Notes: generated by a model not told the origin, from the sequence alone. DNA of 64,000 nucleotides from Physcia stellaris (GCA_018902385.1 JABSSW010000052.1:278295-342294); one strand, 5' to 3'; positions 9,474 through 21,069 are shown, numbered from the stretch's first letter. A program made the numbers and translations.

Positions 9474-11702
9474 TTAGAAAATCTGGTCCATGCCGCCATC
9501 AGGGGGAGTCAGTATGACCTTGCCCATCTCCGCCGCCACTGCAGCCACTTCTTCCCCTGCCATCGCACCCTGCTTCGCCTCCGATACCTTTTCATTCTCC
9601 TTTTGATCCTTGCTAATCCCGTTCACATTTGCCGCTTTCTCATCGTTGAGGGCTGTAAGCTCCTTCTGGTACTCCTCATAGTCCGCAAGCTTCTTCTCAA
9701 TGAAGCCCTCAATGTGCAGGTTCGAAGGAATCGTAGCCCACTCCTTGACACACTCTTCCTTGGAGAGGTCTGGTGCATGATGCCAAACGCGCAAGCGAAG
9801 CCAATACATAAGGTCGGAGTCGTACGCGCGTAGGCATTCATTGAACCAGAATTGCCCATTACTGAGAGACTTGCGCATGAGACTTGAAAGCGGCTCGTCT
9901 TCTTGCTTGTTGACTTCCATGGGAGTGTGGGTCGGAGTAAAAGGCTTGTCGGCAAAGAAGGCGGCCATTTGCTCATCATGCGGAGTGTCACCTTCATCCA
10001 TCATCGGGTGATACCAGTGGGCCGGTGAAGTCGTGGCGCCATTCTGCGGGCCATCAGGTTGTGACACTAGTGGAGAGCTGAGTTTATCCGACGCACGCTT
10101 GTGCTCTTCCTCTTCCATGACCTTGAGGAATAGGTCCAGCTTCTTTCGATAAGACTTCAGCATATCATCATCTCCCTCACCTTCGTCGTCAGGCTCCTTC
10201 CGATCCCACTCCTCGGGTGCTTTCAAGAGCAGCCAGCGTGGTGCGCTGTAGAATTGCTGGTATGGCGCAGCATAGGTCCATTCCCAGTCACAGATCGCTG
10301 TTATCTTGAGATTGTGGTCAACAAGGATGTTGCCTGGTCTAAAGTCGTCACAGACCAGTTTGAAGGGACCCTCATTGTGTTTGTAATCCAAGAATGTAGG
10401 AACAGAGTTACGGAAGAGGTGGCGGGCGACGTAGGACTCGCGACCGTCTTCGATGTATTCAGGATGAACACTGTTGCGCTGAGTGTGCATGGCGTGTATT
10501 TTTGTTGAGCCACACTGAGAAGGTAGTTGGCGGAAGAGTAGAAAGGACCCGATCGATCTAAAGAATTCGTCAGATAATTTAATTACAATACGTTGATGGG
10601 TATGTTAGAAACCTTCTTTGGAAACACCACTCACGCGCTCCAGCTCGTTGGTGAGATTGGTGTAAGGTGGAGCTGTGACATTCCACCCCAAGTCTGAGCC
10701 GCCATCCATCTCCAGAGAGCCAATCTTGTCAAAGTTGTGTTCCGACAGCTCCAGGTAGACATTAGCCAGTTGACGATAGACGATTTCAAGTGTAGCATCA
10801 TCCACACTGGGACTCAAGATATCATTGTCACCCTCACCAGCTTTGGCCTTGCGTGCTAACTCCTCGAAGAATTCATCCGCGGATCTCTCACGAAAGACTT
10901 CTTCCACAGGAGTGCCTCTCAACACCTCATAGAGAGGCTTCCCTTCGACGAACTCCATGATGATGAAGGGGCCAACGCCTTCGAAGATATTTTCCTCGGC
11001 CGTACCCCAAGCGATGATCTTTGGTACTGGAATACTGGTTTTCTCGTACAAATATCGCATGACAGCTACCTCATGGCGGACCTTGGTTTCAGGGTGCATC
11101 ACTGCGCCAGGGATAGGGAAGCGCATCATCCATTGTGCCTCCACGCCTTCTTCTTGGTCAAAAGCGACGCGGATACAGTAATTGAATGCACCGCCCGCAA
11201 GACCTTCTGGGTAGCAAGGCTGATCGTTGCAGTATTTGGAGGCAAGTTTCGTGATGTTCCCGCCGATCGATGCCATATGGTGTTGCCATGCCTTCTTAGT
11301 GGCCTCGTTGCGAGCATAAACAATATCGTCGAAATCCATGATGAAGAGGTTTGTGGGTGTCAACTTGCTGGATGAGTATCAGTCAAACATATGCTGAATG
11401 GAAGTAAGTGTAACATCACCTTTGTTAGAGTGTTCGTCAACCTCGCCAAGTGAGATAGCTTTTGCCTTTGCCGCAGCCTTTTGCTCTAGGGCAATCTCTG
11501 GAAGTGGTAGTTAGTGTTAGCCACTTGTTCAGGGGAAAGCCAAATACTTGCGTCTCTTGTTTTCCTCCCTCTTTAGCTTTGACGCGAGGGCGGTGTCAAC
11601 TAGTTGAGTGATCACGGGTTGATCGCAAAGTGCGATGGTCATACGACGTCGTGTGTCCTTATCAAGGCCTCCGCTGCTACCTCGATCTGGAACAGAGCTC
11701 AT
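9474..11702 (-). CDS. APH-fold phosphotransferase-like protein, one frameshift
   Basis: Aminoglycoside-phosphotransferase-fold kinase of the large fungal APH family; the natural substrate is unknown. Exons: 11702-11552 (ending at a GC donor, AGAC|GCAAGT), 11497-11415, 11363-10613 and 10557-9474; phases agree. Landmarks are the N-lobe IIMEFVEGKPLYEVLRG, the catalytic-loop region FKLVCDDFRPGNILVD (the usual H replaced by C before DD), and the Mg-binding segment ITAICDWEWTYAAPY. In the last exon the frame must change by one base near 10,490-10,500: SSANYLLSVAQQKYT reads in one frame and MHTQRNSVHPEYIEDG in the next, although homology continues. This is a sequencing error or a real lesion. Without it the protein would be about 690 residues, with a C-terminal low-complexity tail. 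Confidence 0.85.
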
Positions 11703-12064
11703 TGCGCATTTCCACGGATTTAGTGTGCAATTGCTCGAAAGACTTCTTGAGAGCGGAATGAAAGCCCGTAGGTACTCAGATTACAAAGGGTAGACAAGAC
11801 AACGAGGAGAAGTAGCTAGGATGATAGCGAGGAGCGAAGAAGAGTTTGTATTCGGATTTTGTAAGCGGTGAGCAATCGGCACTTGGAATCGACCTCGGAA
11901 GATCGGAAGATGGGAGATTGATAACTGAGGATCTGGCAATCACATAAAGTGGGGAATGAGGTCAACACATGAGGTAGATGAGATCTCACGATGTACCCAC
12001 TGTGGAAATCCCATAGTCGGGTAGCCGCTATTTACGTCACACCAGATCGTTGTATGTAAAGGGC
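11703..12064. promoter_or_regulatory. intergenic, kinase promoter region
   Basis: About 360 bp between the kinase start and the cupin stop, both genes on the minus strand. It must hold the kinase promoter and the cupin 3' end. No specific site is identified. Confidence 0.4.
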
Positions 12065-12800
12065 TCAGTCATATTTCCCATCCGTCTTCACAAGACCGGC
12101 TTTCTCATTGTCCGCTTGAGGTTTCCTGCTCCACTCGGGAGCTTCATCCTTTCCAGCTTCTTCCTCTTCGTCCCCTTCCTCCTTTGTCTTGTGTACAGTC
12201 TGTGGGTCATGTTCTGCAGGTGAATAAATCGTGTACAGTATCTGTGACACAGGTCAGTCTCACAAATTTCCTTCATCTGCGGAGTGTACTGACGAGCGGA
12301 GTGGGGCCGGTATTGACGAATTGATGTTGGGTTCCAGCGGGTACAACCATCAGATCCCCAGCCTTGACATCCTGATCCTTTCCGGCAATTGTCGCCTTTC
12401 CAACGCCTGAGGTGAATGTAAGGGCTTGGTCGACAGTGTGAACCTGAACAGAGACCGAAGTCAACATTCCATCTTTCAGGTGTAGGGTGTCGCCTGTCGT
12501 CGTTCGTTATGGGGGAAAGCGAACCTCGTCTCCGATGTCTCCTCCTACCGGCACTGTCATCAATACCACCTGTGAGTACAGGCCGGTCCACAGAACTCTT
12601 CGGAATTCAGCTGATTCCGAAGGCAGGGCGTTCGCCATGTTGGGAAAGTACTGCATCTCATGTTTGGGTGGTCCGGTGGGCATCTTGGAATCTTTGGCGT
12701 GGAAATTTGCTGTTCGCGAGAAGAGGCGTCTGGTAGTGAGGATTCTTGTACTTGGAACTGCTTTGAGACGTAAGGTTCGTGTAATTGGGGAGGAAATCAT
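12065..12800 (-). CDS. cupin-domain protein
   Basis: Single-domain cupin, a small beta-barrel usually binding a metal; substrate unknown. Exons: 12800 or 12683 to 12525, 12443-12294, 12241-12065, all introns in phase 0. From the ATG at 12683 (MPTGPPKHEMQYFPNM) the product is 161 residues. The cupin core has GGDIGDEVH and then, across the intron, GDLMVVPAGTQHQFVNTG, matching the two conserved cupin motifs (the second with P-x-G-x-x-H-x-F). The tail is acidic, then Lys-rich. The frame is open 39 codons further up, to an ATG at 12800. That extension has many Arg and Ser and only one acidic residue (an Asp at its very end) (RTLRLKAVPSTRILTTRRLF), as a mitochondrial presequence would. I cannot tell which start is used. 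Confidence 0.85.
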
Positions 12801-13990
12801 CTGGTGGTCTAGGGAAAGGATTACAATTGCTACGGATGTTGGAGAGATGTAGTGACGTGCATGAAACCTGTGGCTTGCCTACCCCCACGCCTCAAATCCG
12901 CTTGCATCCCACTAGAGAGTAGCTGCATACGCTCAGACCTTCAGACAGGACAGAATCGAGCGCCGAAAAATTATATGTACCAATTAGGCAATTACATTGA
13001 TGTCGACGAAGCTTTGAATTTCTCAACTGGGGCCATCCTTTGTTCATTTGCTTTGTTGCTGGGTCAAGATCAATGAAGACTGGACATTGACGCAGTTTCA
13101 AGGTAATGCAACCCATTTCTATTTACCCCCGTGAAGGAGGCCGGGGATGCAAGTGCACTTGTTTCACTTTACCGATCTTGCTATAGCAAGTTATTCTAGG
13201 TTTCTCAAACATAGTTCTCTTTGCAACTCATGAAAGTCTTTGCAACCGACTGACTGGGCCTGAGCGCCGAAGCAGCTGATGCACGAGTACAGAAGATGCC
13301 CGAGAAAATTGGCACCGTACACACAAGTAATCAAGTTTTCTCATTAGCTTCTATTTTCATCTTTGTTTGGAGATCATATACTACCATTGTCCTTTTTTTT
13401 CAGCGTGGCTCTGGGCTGCTTTCTGGTTTCTGGGCGACCTTTGCACCGTCTAATCGGTTCTCCCTTCGACGATGTGGAAGTTGGTTCTTCCGACATAGTA
13501 GTGACTCCAGTTTTTGAGCTTGATTGTGCCGGGGTTGCTACTTCTGCTAGGAGACAACATTGCATATCCCCCCTTTTGATACCTTATTAGCAACAAGGCG
13601 AATGAGGCTCTAGGATTCACATCACTAAGGATGACTCTCAGAGCAGATATGTAGCAATATACCGAGTTCGAAGCCTCACATGCATAGCGTATTCATGGAG
13701 GCAGAAGAGAAGAGTATCAGGGCTGAGCTTTATTTCACCGCGCTTAAAAAACCTCCTATTGGGATAGCTGCTTAGGAGTGCAAGTGAGCGCCGAGAAGTT
13801 CTATGTACCAGGCGTAATATCAAAGTTATCTGTCTTTGGAATCCAGACTTTACATCTTACCGACTTTACAGAGCACGAGTCCCAGATTCCACAGTCAACA
13901 GACAGTGGAATCAACAGGGTTGAGATTGTATTCAGGTGTGTCCTGAAGTTCATCACATACTTGATTCAAATTACGTCCATTCGTCTTATA
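12801..13990. other. no recognisable gene
   Basis: Nearly 1.2 kb with only short frames. GGTAATGCA occurs once (about 13,103). No repeat or domain is recognised. The right end abuts the first SINE-like copy. Confidence 0.5.
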
Positions 13991-13991
13991 T

Positions 13992-14425
13992 ATATCCCTT
14001 AGCCTAGTGGTTACGCTCCCTCCCTCAACAGTTGAAGCTCTGCTACAGTCGCGCGTTCGAATCCTCTGCTGACCGTTCGCTTAATAGGCTTTTTCCCCAT
14101 CCTCGCCCTTCGCTTTTCCGAGCAATCTCGGCTTTCCGGTAAGATAAGCAGCCCCCATTCCGTCTCGGCTAATTCGCAAGGTTGGGAGACACCTTAGTTC
14201 TTCACCTTCCTTTAAGGCAGAGAGTGGGTTTACGAGTCCTTCCCTAAATGAAATCTTCCGAGTTTCTCGGGGTTAGAGGGGCGCCATTAAGTCCCCTCGA
14301 TTGCGGATCCGAGAGGATAAATACCTGATGGGGTTGGTGTGAGATGGGAACTTGTCAAGTAAGTTGATTGCGCGTGGCAGAGCTTTGACACATTTCTTTT
14401 TTCTTTTCTCTTTTTCCATTTCATG
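13992..14425 (+). mobile_element. SINE-like repeat, copy 1
   Basis: The left end has an RNA polymerase III internal promoter: an A box TTAGCCTAGTGGTTA (from 13,999) and a B box GTTCGAATC (14,055-14,063), the spacing of a tRNA-derived head. Acceptor-stem pairing is not preserved, so it is not a tRNA gene. The body includes GTTGGGAGACACC, shared with copy 2 at 15.5 kb, and both copies end with CAGAGCTT, then CACATTTCTTTTTT and a T-rich run. No coding capacity. tRNA-headed SINEs are known in fungi; I do not recognise this family. Confidence 0.75.
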
Positions 14426-15504
14426 GACGCGTGCGTAATGCTCATGAGTGAAGATGGTGAAGGCAGAAGGAAGACAATCAATCCTCGAAGTCTGCGAAGT
14501 ACAAAGAAGTGAGGAACGAGAGAAGGCCAAGTCTATTTCATGATTCGGTGTGATGCAACTATCGCTTTCATGCATTCCTACTATCTCGTTGTGACACCGA
14601 GAACTCGCTCTTGGCACAAAGCATATGAATATATCTTCTGATTTCCGTCCAAGTCGGATAAGCGTAGGTCTGTCAAATCATGAGATATCAAACTGCTTTC
14701 ATACAGCTATCTACCTGTTCTTTTTGACTCTGCTGGCACCCGAGGACTCTTCTCGTCGTCATTTGGCCGCCCATCAAAGGTCCAATAAACTCCCAATATC
14801 TAGGCGACAGCTACCGGCGATGAAGAGGAGGAGAAAATCAATTTCCGAAGCCTGCGAAGCAGAAAAGGCCGAGAAACAAAAGAAGCAGAAGAAGTCTGCC
14901 TTATGTCTTCTTCTGGCCCCATACGAATGACCACCATACTGCTACCGAAAGTTCGAGGATCTCATATCCGTGTCATTCGACTTCCAGTAGCATGCCTGCT
15001 TGCGGTGTTTCCTTTTACGTACGAGACACGAGGCATCTTTTTGATCGCATGTTACAATCGCTCTGCAGGCGAACAATAAGCCTTTTGAGTCGCACGCTTC
15101 GATGTCCTCGTGATGATAGATAGGCAGTCTAAGCTTTTCGATGGATGATGACATGATATCAGAATCTGAGACTTGCAGTTAGAACACCCAGGTACAGACG
15201 CATGGCGGTAAGGTTTAAGGTACGCAGTCATTTACAGGGTCATGCGGGTAAGCAAAGAGATTGGTGATCATCTTAAAGAAGTCGTCCATCAGAAAAGAAC
15301 TTTGGATGTCGAATTGAGAAGTTCACTATCCGATAGGCTGGTGTAAATCAAGCGGCTTGAATGGTGTACTTGAACGGTGTCGAAAAGAAAATAGCAGAGA
15401 TTCATGATTTGTTAAGTCCTTATGGTCACACTCAAGTCCGGTTTCAAAATCAAAGAAACATCAAGTTGCCTTACTATAATCAAACTAGCAACTTTCATCT
15501 CATA
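14426..15504. other. no recognisable gene, between the two SINE-like copies
   Basis: Short frames only, including a Lys/Glu-rich one at 14,625-14,930 with no domain. No exon chain could be assembled. Confidence 0.45.
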
Positions 15505-15990
15505 ATGTCTCTTAGCCCCATTGGTCCCCCCCTCCCTCAACAGTTAAAGCTCTGCTACAGTCGCGCGTTCAAATCCCCTGCTGACCGCTCGCTTAACAGG
15601 TCTTTTTCTCCATCTTCCGAGTACCCCGGCCAAAGCGATAAGATTACGGCACTCACGACGGTAAGTACCGGCAATCTCCGTCCCGTCCTCGGCTAACCCC
15701 TCCTACAGGTTGGGAGACACCTCAGTTCTTCACTACTCGGACAGGGCTTGTTAGCCCTTCGCGCAGTATGCGAGGTATCGGTAATCTCCGTCCCGTCCTC
15801 GGCTAACCCCTCTCACAGGTTGGGAGACACCTCAGTTCTCCGGCCTGGGCCTGTTGGCCCGGGCCCAGTCCGCGGTATGCGAGGTTGCATGGGTTACGTG
15901 TGATGGTGGTGCCAGGAGGATAATTTACGGGTGAGTGAATTTCAGTTGTAGCAGAGCTTCAGCACATTTCTTTTTTGCCCTTTTTTCATT
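15505..15990 (+). mobile_element. SINE-like repeat, copy 2 with internal duplication
   Basis: Same family as copy 1: A box TTAGCCCCATTGG (from 15,512), B box GTTCAAATC (15,567-15,575), and the shared stretch CCCTCAACAGTTAAAGCTCT. Here a segment of about 110 bp that starts with GCAATCTCCGTCCCGTCC is present twice in tandem (from 15,671 and from 15,781), each followed by GGTTGGGAGACACCTCAGTT. It ends in a T-rich run at about 15,970-15,990. Confidence 0.75.
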
Positions 15991-16591
15991 GAATCTCCCT
16001 TGGAGTGCATGAACTTGCGTCATCAATCTCTCTCTCTCTTTTCATCGGCCTTGTGTTCAGTGACTCAGTTGACAGTCAGATACATTCGAAGTCTACAACG
16101 CATCTGCTGCAGATCGTTGATCTTTCATTACCTACCTGTATCATCTTTGCTAGATCATCAGTGTTGCATTACCGATATGAATCACCTTTGTCAATTCCAG
16201 AAGTACCTAGAAGCACTCGCGGGTATCTCGGAACTTCGAATTATTGTTCGCCTCGCGGAAATAGGACCTCACTGGGTAAACCTCATCGAAGGGAGACAAT
16301 GCACGCACCGGAATATTGTATTTTCAACCTCCTAAATCATCTTCCCTGGTCGAACTGCACCTGGTGGTGTCCTTCTTGGCCCGCGATGCCGTAAGAGCGG
16401 ACATCACGCCATGAGCTTACTGTGGCAGGTCAGGACGAAGCAAGCGCACTCCCTCGCCACAAGCAGAAACAATCACTAAAACCCACCAAACACTCAACAA
16501 AGCATCCCCATCTCCCTTCCCCCCGTATCTATCTTATCCCCCTGTACAAACCCTCCTCGATCTCAGCAAACTACAGCTAGTTTTAGGTACA
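15991..16591. other. no recognisable gene; pyrimidine-rich tract at right
   Basis: Frames at 16,000-16,394 are not protein-like. From about 16,500 to 16,560 a C/T-rich tract typical of ascomycete promoters precedes the ATG at 16,592. Confidence 0.4.
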
Positions 16592-16786
16592 ATGCCACCT
16601 ACCCTCCCCCGATCGATTCCCCGGAAAGCGAGCGCAGATCGTACAGCTGCACCGTGCAGTCGTAATTATGAGCACGTCGCTCCTGGAAAGGCGGGTGGGA
16701 TGGGTATATTGTTTCTAGGAATGGTTTTGGTTGAGGGGGAGGAGATGGCAGGGCGAGAGCGGTTGCTGGCAGTGCTGCGACGCTGA
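16592..16786 (+). CDS. possible 64-residue protein
   Basis: An open frame with a reasonable upstream promoter-like CT tract. The product starts with a basic, Pro-rich stretch (MPPTLPRSIPRKASADRT) and has one hydrophobic segment (GGMGILFLGMVLV) that could be a membrane helix. I do not recognise the family. Presence of a gene is suggested only by context. Confidence 0.3.
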   Translation: MPPTLPRSIPRKASADRTAAPCSRNYEHVAPGKAGGMGILFLGMVLVEGEEMAGRERLLAVLRR

Positions 16787-17814
16787 GTAAGAGGTTTGGG
16801 AAGATCGTTGTGCGGGTTTGTTGGGGGAGATCGGCTTGGTAGGGTAATTGTGTGGGGACTGGATGCTGGGATTGAAGCTTGAGACAGGGGGTGAGTATGG
16901 ATGTCTAAAGCTGATTAGGTGTAGATGACGGCAACAAAGGGAGAAGGAATGGAAAGGAGCAGATAGTTGGGTGTTTACAATACGCATTTTTAGGTTCTGC
17001 TAAACGAAGCATCTGTGTTAGTGAGTGAAGAGCGATTCTCTTATCAGTTTGCGTTTACAATACTGGGAGCGTTATACAGGAGTACATGTTGCGACCTTAT
17101 ATTCTGGGAAATGAGACATCTGCGTTGGTGAGTGAAACACCATATCCTCATCGTCTGTGTTTTACTGCATTATATTCCCCAATGAATACACGAGTTTTTC
17201 ATTTCTGACCAGATGTGGTTAGGTGCAGACTCATTGCATTTAGAGAAGAAGCGTGTATACCACACAAAGAATGGATTCGCTCGGGAATTGGGTGAGGGGT
17301 GATATACATCTGAGTCTGAGCGTAAGTTGGGCATCGAATCAACATGGGGACGTTGTAGGTCAACCTGGAAATGATTTCATTTTTTAAGGGTCTTTTCATG
17401 GTGACAGTCGTTTGCCCCCTAAAGCAGGCTGCCATGGATTTATTCGTATTGAGCGCCTCAGAGATTGTACACCACGTCAGATCATGGGATACAGTACTTA
17501 CGTGGGATTCCAATGCTTGATAGATACCTCATCTCAGACAAATTCGGGTCCCCAAACGATGTGAAGAAAGAGGAATCCGGGATGGGAAGAAAACTGGTGC
17601 ATTAAATTCACCCTTCATCTTGGGCTTTGAACGGTTTCAAGTATTTATACCAATGATTTGGCACTCTTGATAAACTTCAGGCATCTCCCAAGCAAGCATG
17701 CAGCCCATGTATCGATCATTGTCTCTCTGCAATTGTAGCTAAGCATTGATTCTGTAGATGTGAATACTGGTCTGTGACACACAGCCGTCGACCGTTCTCT
17801 TTCATGCAAGACAC
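16787..17814. other. no recognisable gene
   Basis: Short frames on both strands without motif or splice support. Confidence 0.45.
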
Positions 17815-18084
17815 CTATGATGTAGGTGCGGATAATTCAATGCCCAGTCGCACCTTCTGGATATACCTATCGCTGTCCGGGGTAAGCAGGTCGTAGTCTT
17901 TAATATCCATTTGATAGCTAGAGTCTGTCGCTAGAGTTGTAGAAATAGTTCTAGAAAGCTCCGCGACCACAATATGCCTACAAACAGTCAGCAGACCGGA
18001 GACAAGAAAGCTATGTCTCTCTCCAGCCAAACAACGTACTTGAACAAATCAACATCCCCAATCAGCTCCACGATGCCTTGGCGT
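17815..18084 (-). CDS. 3' exons of an unrecognised gene
   Basis: Two exons on the minus strand join cleanly: about 18,084-18,040 (GIVELIGDVDLFK) and 17,977-17,815 (HIVVAELSRTIST and onward to the stop). The 62-nt intron has donor GTACGTTG, branch GCTGAC and acceptor TGTAG. The coding part is continuous and protein-like, but no start or upstream exon with good support is found and no family is recognised. It may be the remnant of a larger gene or a short gene with an unseen first exon. Confidence 0.35.
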
Positions 18085-18208
18085 TAACAGCCATGTCTTG
18101 GTAGCGTCAGTTGAATTTAAGGGTTCCCGGTCGATAATCTAAGCACCACAGTCTCCGGCTTTGTCTGGCCCCACGGTCAAGTCCCACTAGAGAATTTTCC
18201 AAGTCAGC

Positions 18209-19090
18209 TTAATTTGTCCAAGCTACGAGCGTTTCCATGTTAGGGAAGGTAGAAAGGAAATGTTCACGTACACCTTGACTGGTGAAGTCTTCAACGCTCA
18301 ACTTATCGCTGACCAAAGCTCCAGACTCCACAACGACTGACACCTTCGACAGAAACCCTTGCGGAACTTTCCTTTCTCCTTGACTGTCATTGAGAGTGTA
18401 GATACGACACCACGGCGGTACAACGAATGTGATCTTCTCTAGAGTTCTCTCCAGCATTAGCAGGTCAAAAGTCTTAGCGCGGCAATCGCAATAGTCCAGG
18501 ATCATGTCACGGCGGCAGGGCGTCGCCATTCGAAGCTTTGGATGGTTTTTCACTGGAAGTCTTTTAAAGACGCCCGATACCGGATCCTCGACCATCGGCG
18601 CGAGGACTTCCAGTCCTTTGATCCTCGCTCTTGCATTTGAGCCAATGGTGGATAAAAAGCGAAAGAGCAGGTGCCACTGTATATCGTCCGGGAAACACCA
18701 AGTATTGCCAGCCCAGAAGAAATCCACCGCTTCCCGGTAAACTTGTCGGCATGTACGGAGGAGTCCCACTGCCAGTTCTTCGCGAACATATAGGAGATCA
18801 TGCTGCACTCGGAACAAGTCCCACGGTACCTTCTCCATATCTTGCTCGCGTACTCGAAGCTCATCTAGCAGCTTGGGCGATGAGAAAGACTCGAAACCCT
18901 GAATATGATAGGCCAAGCGTTCCATTCCTTCAACATCATGTATAATATGCTCTGAAGGACAAAGATTGATATGACCAGGCTTGATGAGCGCCGCTTGGTA
19001 AATTCGGTTCCTTAGTTCTGGGGGGAGGTTGAGAAATGAGGACTTTTGCGATGGAACCGCTGTTTCAGTGCTAGGTATACTAGACGCCAT
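18209..19090 (-). CDS. LPPELRNRIY-motif protein of fungal type
   Basis: A single-exon protein of 293 residues. Near residue 20 it has FLNLPPELRNRIYQAALI, the hallmark of a very large fungal family annotated as F-box-like, 2EXR or DUF7730; molecular function is not established. A second conserved patch, LLRTCRQVYREAVDFFW, lies near residues 109-125, also typical of the family. Length is ordinary for the family. The ATG at 19,090 is the first in frame. The gene is divergent from the DUF4097 gene with about 270 bp between. Confidence 0.8.
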   Translation of the reverse strand: MASSIPSTETAVPSQKSSFLNLPPELRNRIYQAALIKPGHINLCPSEHIIHDVEGMERLAYHIQGFESFSSPKLLDELRVREQDMEKVPWDLFRVQHDLLYVREELAVGLLRTCRQVYREAVDFFWAGNTWCFPDDIQWHLLFRFLSTIGSNARARIKGLEVLAPMVEDPVSGVFKRLPVKNHPKLRMATPCRRDMILDYCDCRAKTFDLLMLERTLEKITFVVPPWCRIYTLNDSQGERKVPQGFLSKVSVVVESGALVSDKLSVEDFTSQGVREHFLSTFPNMETLVAWTN

Positions 19091-19358
19091 TATTTCTTGA
19101 TGCAGGATACTGTAGCTTAGGGTGTAGTAGTGAAAGTAAGTATGACCGAGTCGAGGACCTGTCTGGAAATCTCAAAGTTCTCAACCCACTAGTCTGCGGA
19201 TCTACCCGCCTTGGCGATATTAGTGGCTTGGCTGCTGCCTCGGCTTCTCACCTCAATTGCACAATGGAAGTCGTGAACGATATCCACCACAGCCTTTACG
19301 TGCCTGCCAATTGTTTCTGATTCAAACAATTGATGCTTCCTGCTTGCCGAACAGAGCA
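19091..19358. promoter_or_regulatory. divergent promoter region
   Basis: The 268 bp between the starts of two divergent genes must serve both. The plus-strand frame is open through part of it, but that translation is not protein-like. No specific factor site is claimed. Confidence 0.45.
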
Positions 19359-20171
19359 ATGAGCCCTCCAAATCCCGGCTCAACAACAGTCATTAGATCC
19401 GGCTCCGAGTCGGTCACAGGATCCTACCTTCTGCACGACCGCCTCAAAATTTCTACCATCTCCGGCTCGATATCTATCACCATCGCAGCAATTAGCGACG
19501 TCCATGGCCCCGCAGAGCTCCAAATTTCTTCCGTCTCGGGCTCCATCACGGTCAACATGGAGCATCTTCGATCCCACCCATCCGAACTCCCAGATCGACT
19601 CATCGACACTGATATATATTCCACGTCTGGTACGATTGATGTGTCACTGATTCATAACCATCGTACCACGATCAAGACCACGAGTGCGCGTATCGACGCC
19701 CGATTGTACCCTGGTTTCGCGTCGCCGTTCCTGAGCTCGCAGATCCAGCTTGCGAATACGTCTGGAGCGACGAGAATGGAACTTCATCCCTTGCCGTTGG
19801 CGCCGAAGACACCTTTGAGAAGTCTGTCGACTTCGTTCAATGGGGTTTCCGGGAGTGTGGATCTTACTTATCCGCTTACCTGGGAAGGGGGGGTCGAGGT
19901 TCGTACCGTCAGTGGGAGTCTGAAATGTAGTGACTGGCATAGACTGCATGTTTTGAGCACTGGACCAAGAACGTCGGCTACGGTCGGAAAGGGCGAGGGG
20001 GAGATTTGGGTCCGGGGGACGTCGAATGCTGTTCGATTGAGGGGTTCACATTATGGGAATCCACAGATTATCGAGAAGATGAAAGACAACGAGGTTCTAG
20101 CCAATATGGAGGAGAGCCAGGGGAACAGTGCAGAAGCGCCTCCAAGCTATGAAGAGGTGATGAACATGTAA
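19359..20171 (+). CDS. DUF4097-like beta-repeat protein with PPSY tail
   Basis: Intronless. I choose the ATG at 19,359 (MSPPNPGSTTVIRSG), giving 270 residues; an ATG at 19,257 adds 34 poor residues. The body is a ladder of short strands with recurring S-x-S-G-S/T (STISGSISITI, SSVSGSITVNM, STSGTIDVSL, NTSGATRMEL, NGVSGSVDLTY, RTVSGSLKC), the pattern of DUF4097 right-handed beta repeats. The C-terminus ends APPSYEEVMNM, a PPxY motif that can bind WW-domain proteins such as Rsp5/Nedd4-type ligases. No signal peptide or membrane segment. Cellular role unknown. Confidence 0.75.
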   Translation: MSPPNPGSTTVIRSGSESVTGSYLLHDRLKISTISGSISITIAAISDVHGPAELQISSVSGSITVNMEHLRSHPSELPDRLIDTDIYSTSGTIDVSLIHNHRTTIKTTSARIDARLYPGFASPFLSSQIQLANTSGATRMELHPLPLAPKTPLRSLSTSFNGVSGSVDLTYPLTWEGGVEVRTVSGSLKCSDWHRLHVLSTGPRTSATVGKGEGEIWVRGTSNAVRLRGSHYGNPQIIEKMKDNEVLANMEESQGNSAEAPPSYEEVMNM

Positions 20172-21000
20172 GACTGCAAGGTTGAGCAATGAATGAGATC
20201 CAGCGAGGCACAAGCAATATTCATTGCACCGTTACTATGTGGTAAATCCTAGGCATGGCCTATCTAGCAAGTATAACTCACTTATATCGGTCGTACATTT
20301 TCCCGCTGAGGCTGTCGCCTAACAGGTGGTCTGGATGAGTACGTCCAATTTAGCACCACTAAGTATGTATCAGTCTTCCTAAATTTACTTACTGAAAAGT
20401 CTGGTAGTTCATCGAAACTGGTTGGTGGAACCGATGCTGCTGATGATAGGCTAGTTGCAAGCATACAATGTTGGGAGCCCACCGACGAAGAGATGAAGAG
20501 ATTGTCACCAGATCCAGTCAACAAACTCGATATCATCAAGATGTTCTACGGGTCAGGGAGTTGCCCCTTTGTCAATGCGACTCTAGCAACGATGGGAGGA
20601 CAGAGCTCACCAACGCCACCATTGTTGTTGTGCTGATTACTCGGCAAGGAGATTGACTTGACTTAGCAGCCAGACTTTGGAGGACTCTAAACTATATAAC
20701 GAGAACCTAAAGTAATGTACCTTGGGTTGAGGACTCTGTAGACTTGTCGTCATTTGCCATCATCATTCGCCAAAACAGGAAGGCGCAACCCTCTACTCTC
20801 TTTTACTTATCCAGCTTCCCACTTCCCACTTTCCCACTTTTCCTCCTCCCTCTGCTTTCTCTCAACTTTCATCGCTCCAACCACCACACTTCTTCATCCC
20901 TACACGTTGCTATATTCGATGACTGTAGCCTTGATCCGACTACAAGGTATCCAATACATGAGGTATTCCGAGTAACTCGGTAATTTAGTTCGTGAGCCAC
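20172..21000. other. no recognisable gene; upstream region of SPO11-like gene
   Basis: Short frames only; C/T-rich stretches at about 20,795-20,870 could belong to the SPO11-like promoter. A good donor lies at about 21,006 (CGCGA|GTAAGTTAG) and could open a 5' intron into that gene. Confidence 0.45.
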
Positions 21001-21069
21001 ATCCGCGAGTAAGTTAGCGAGCTGCGGGTGCTTGGGTTTTCCACTTGAGAACACAGCTGACACGCAATA

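Noticed and set aside
13999-14075. tRNA gene
   Set aside because: A and B boxes are good but the acceptor stem does not pair, and a second mutated copy with a shared long body shows it is a SINE-like repeat.
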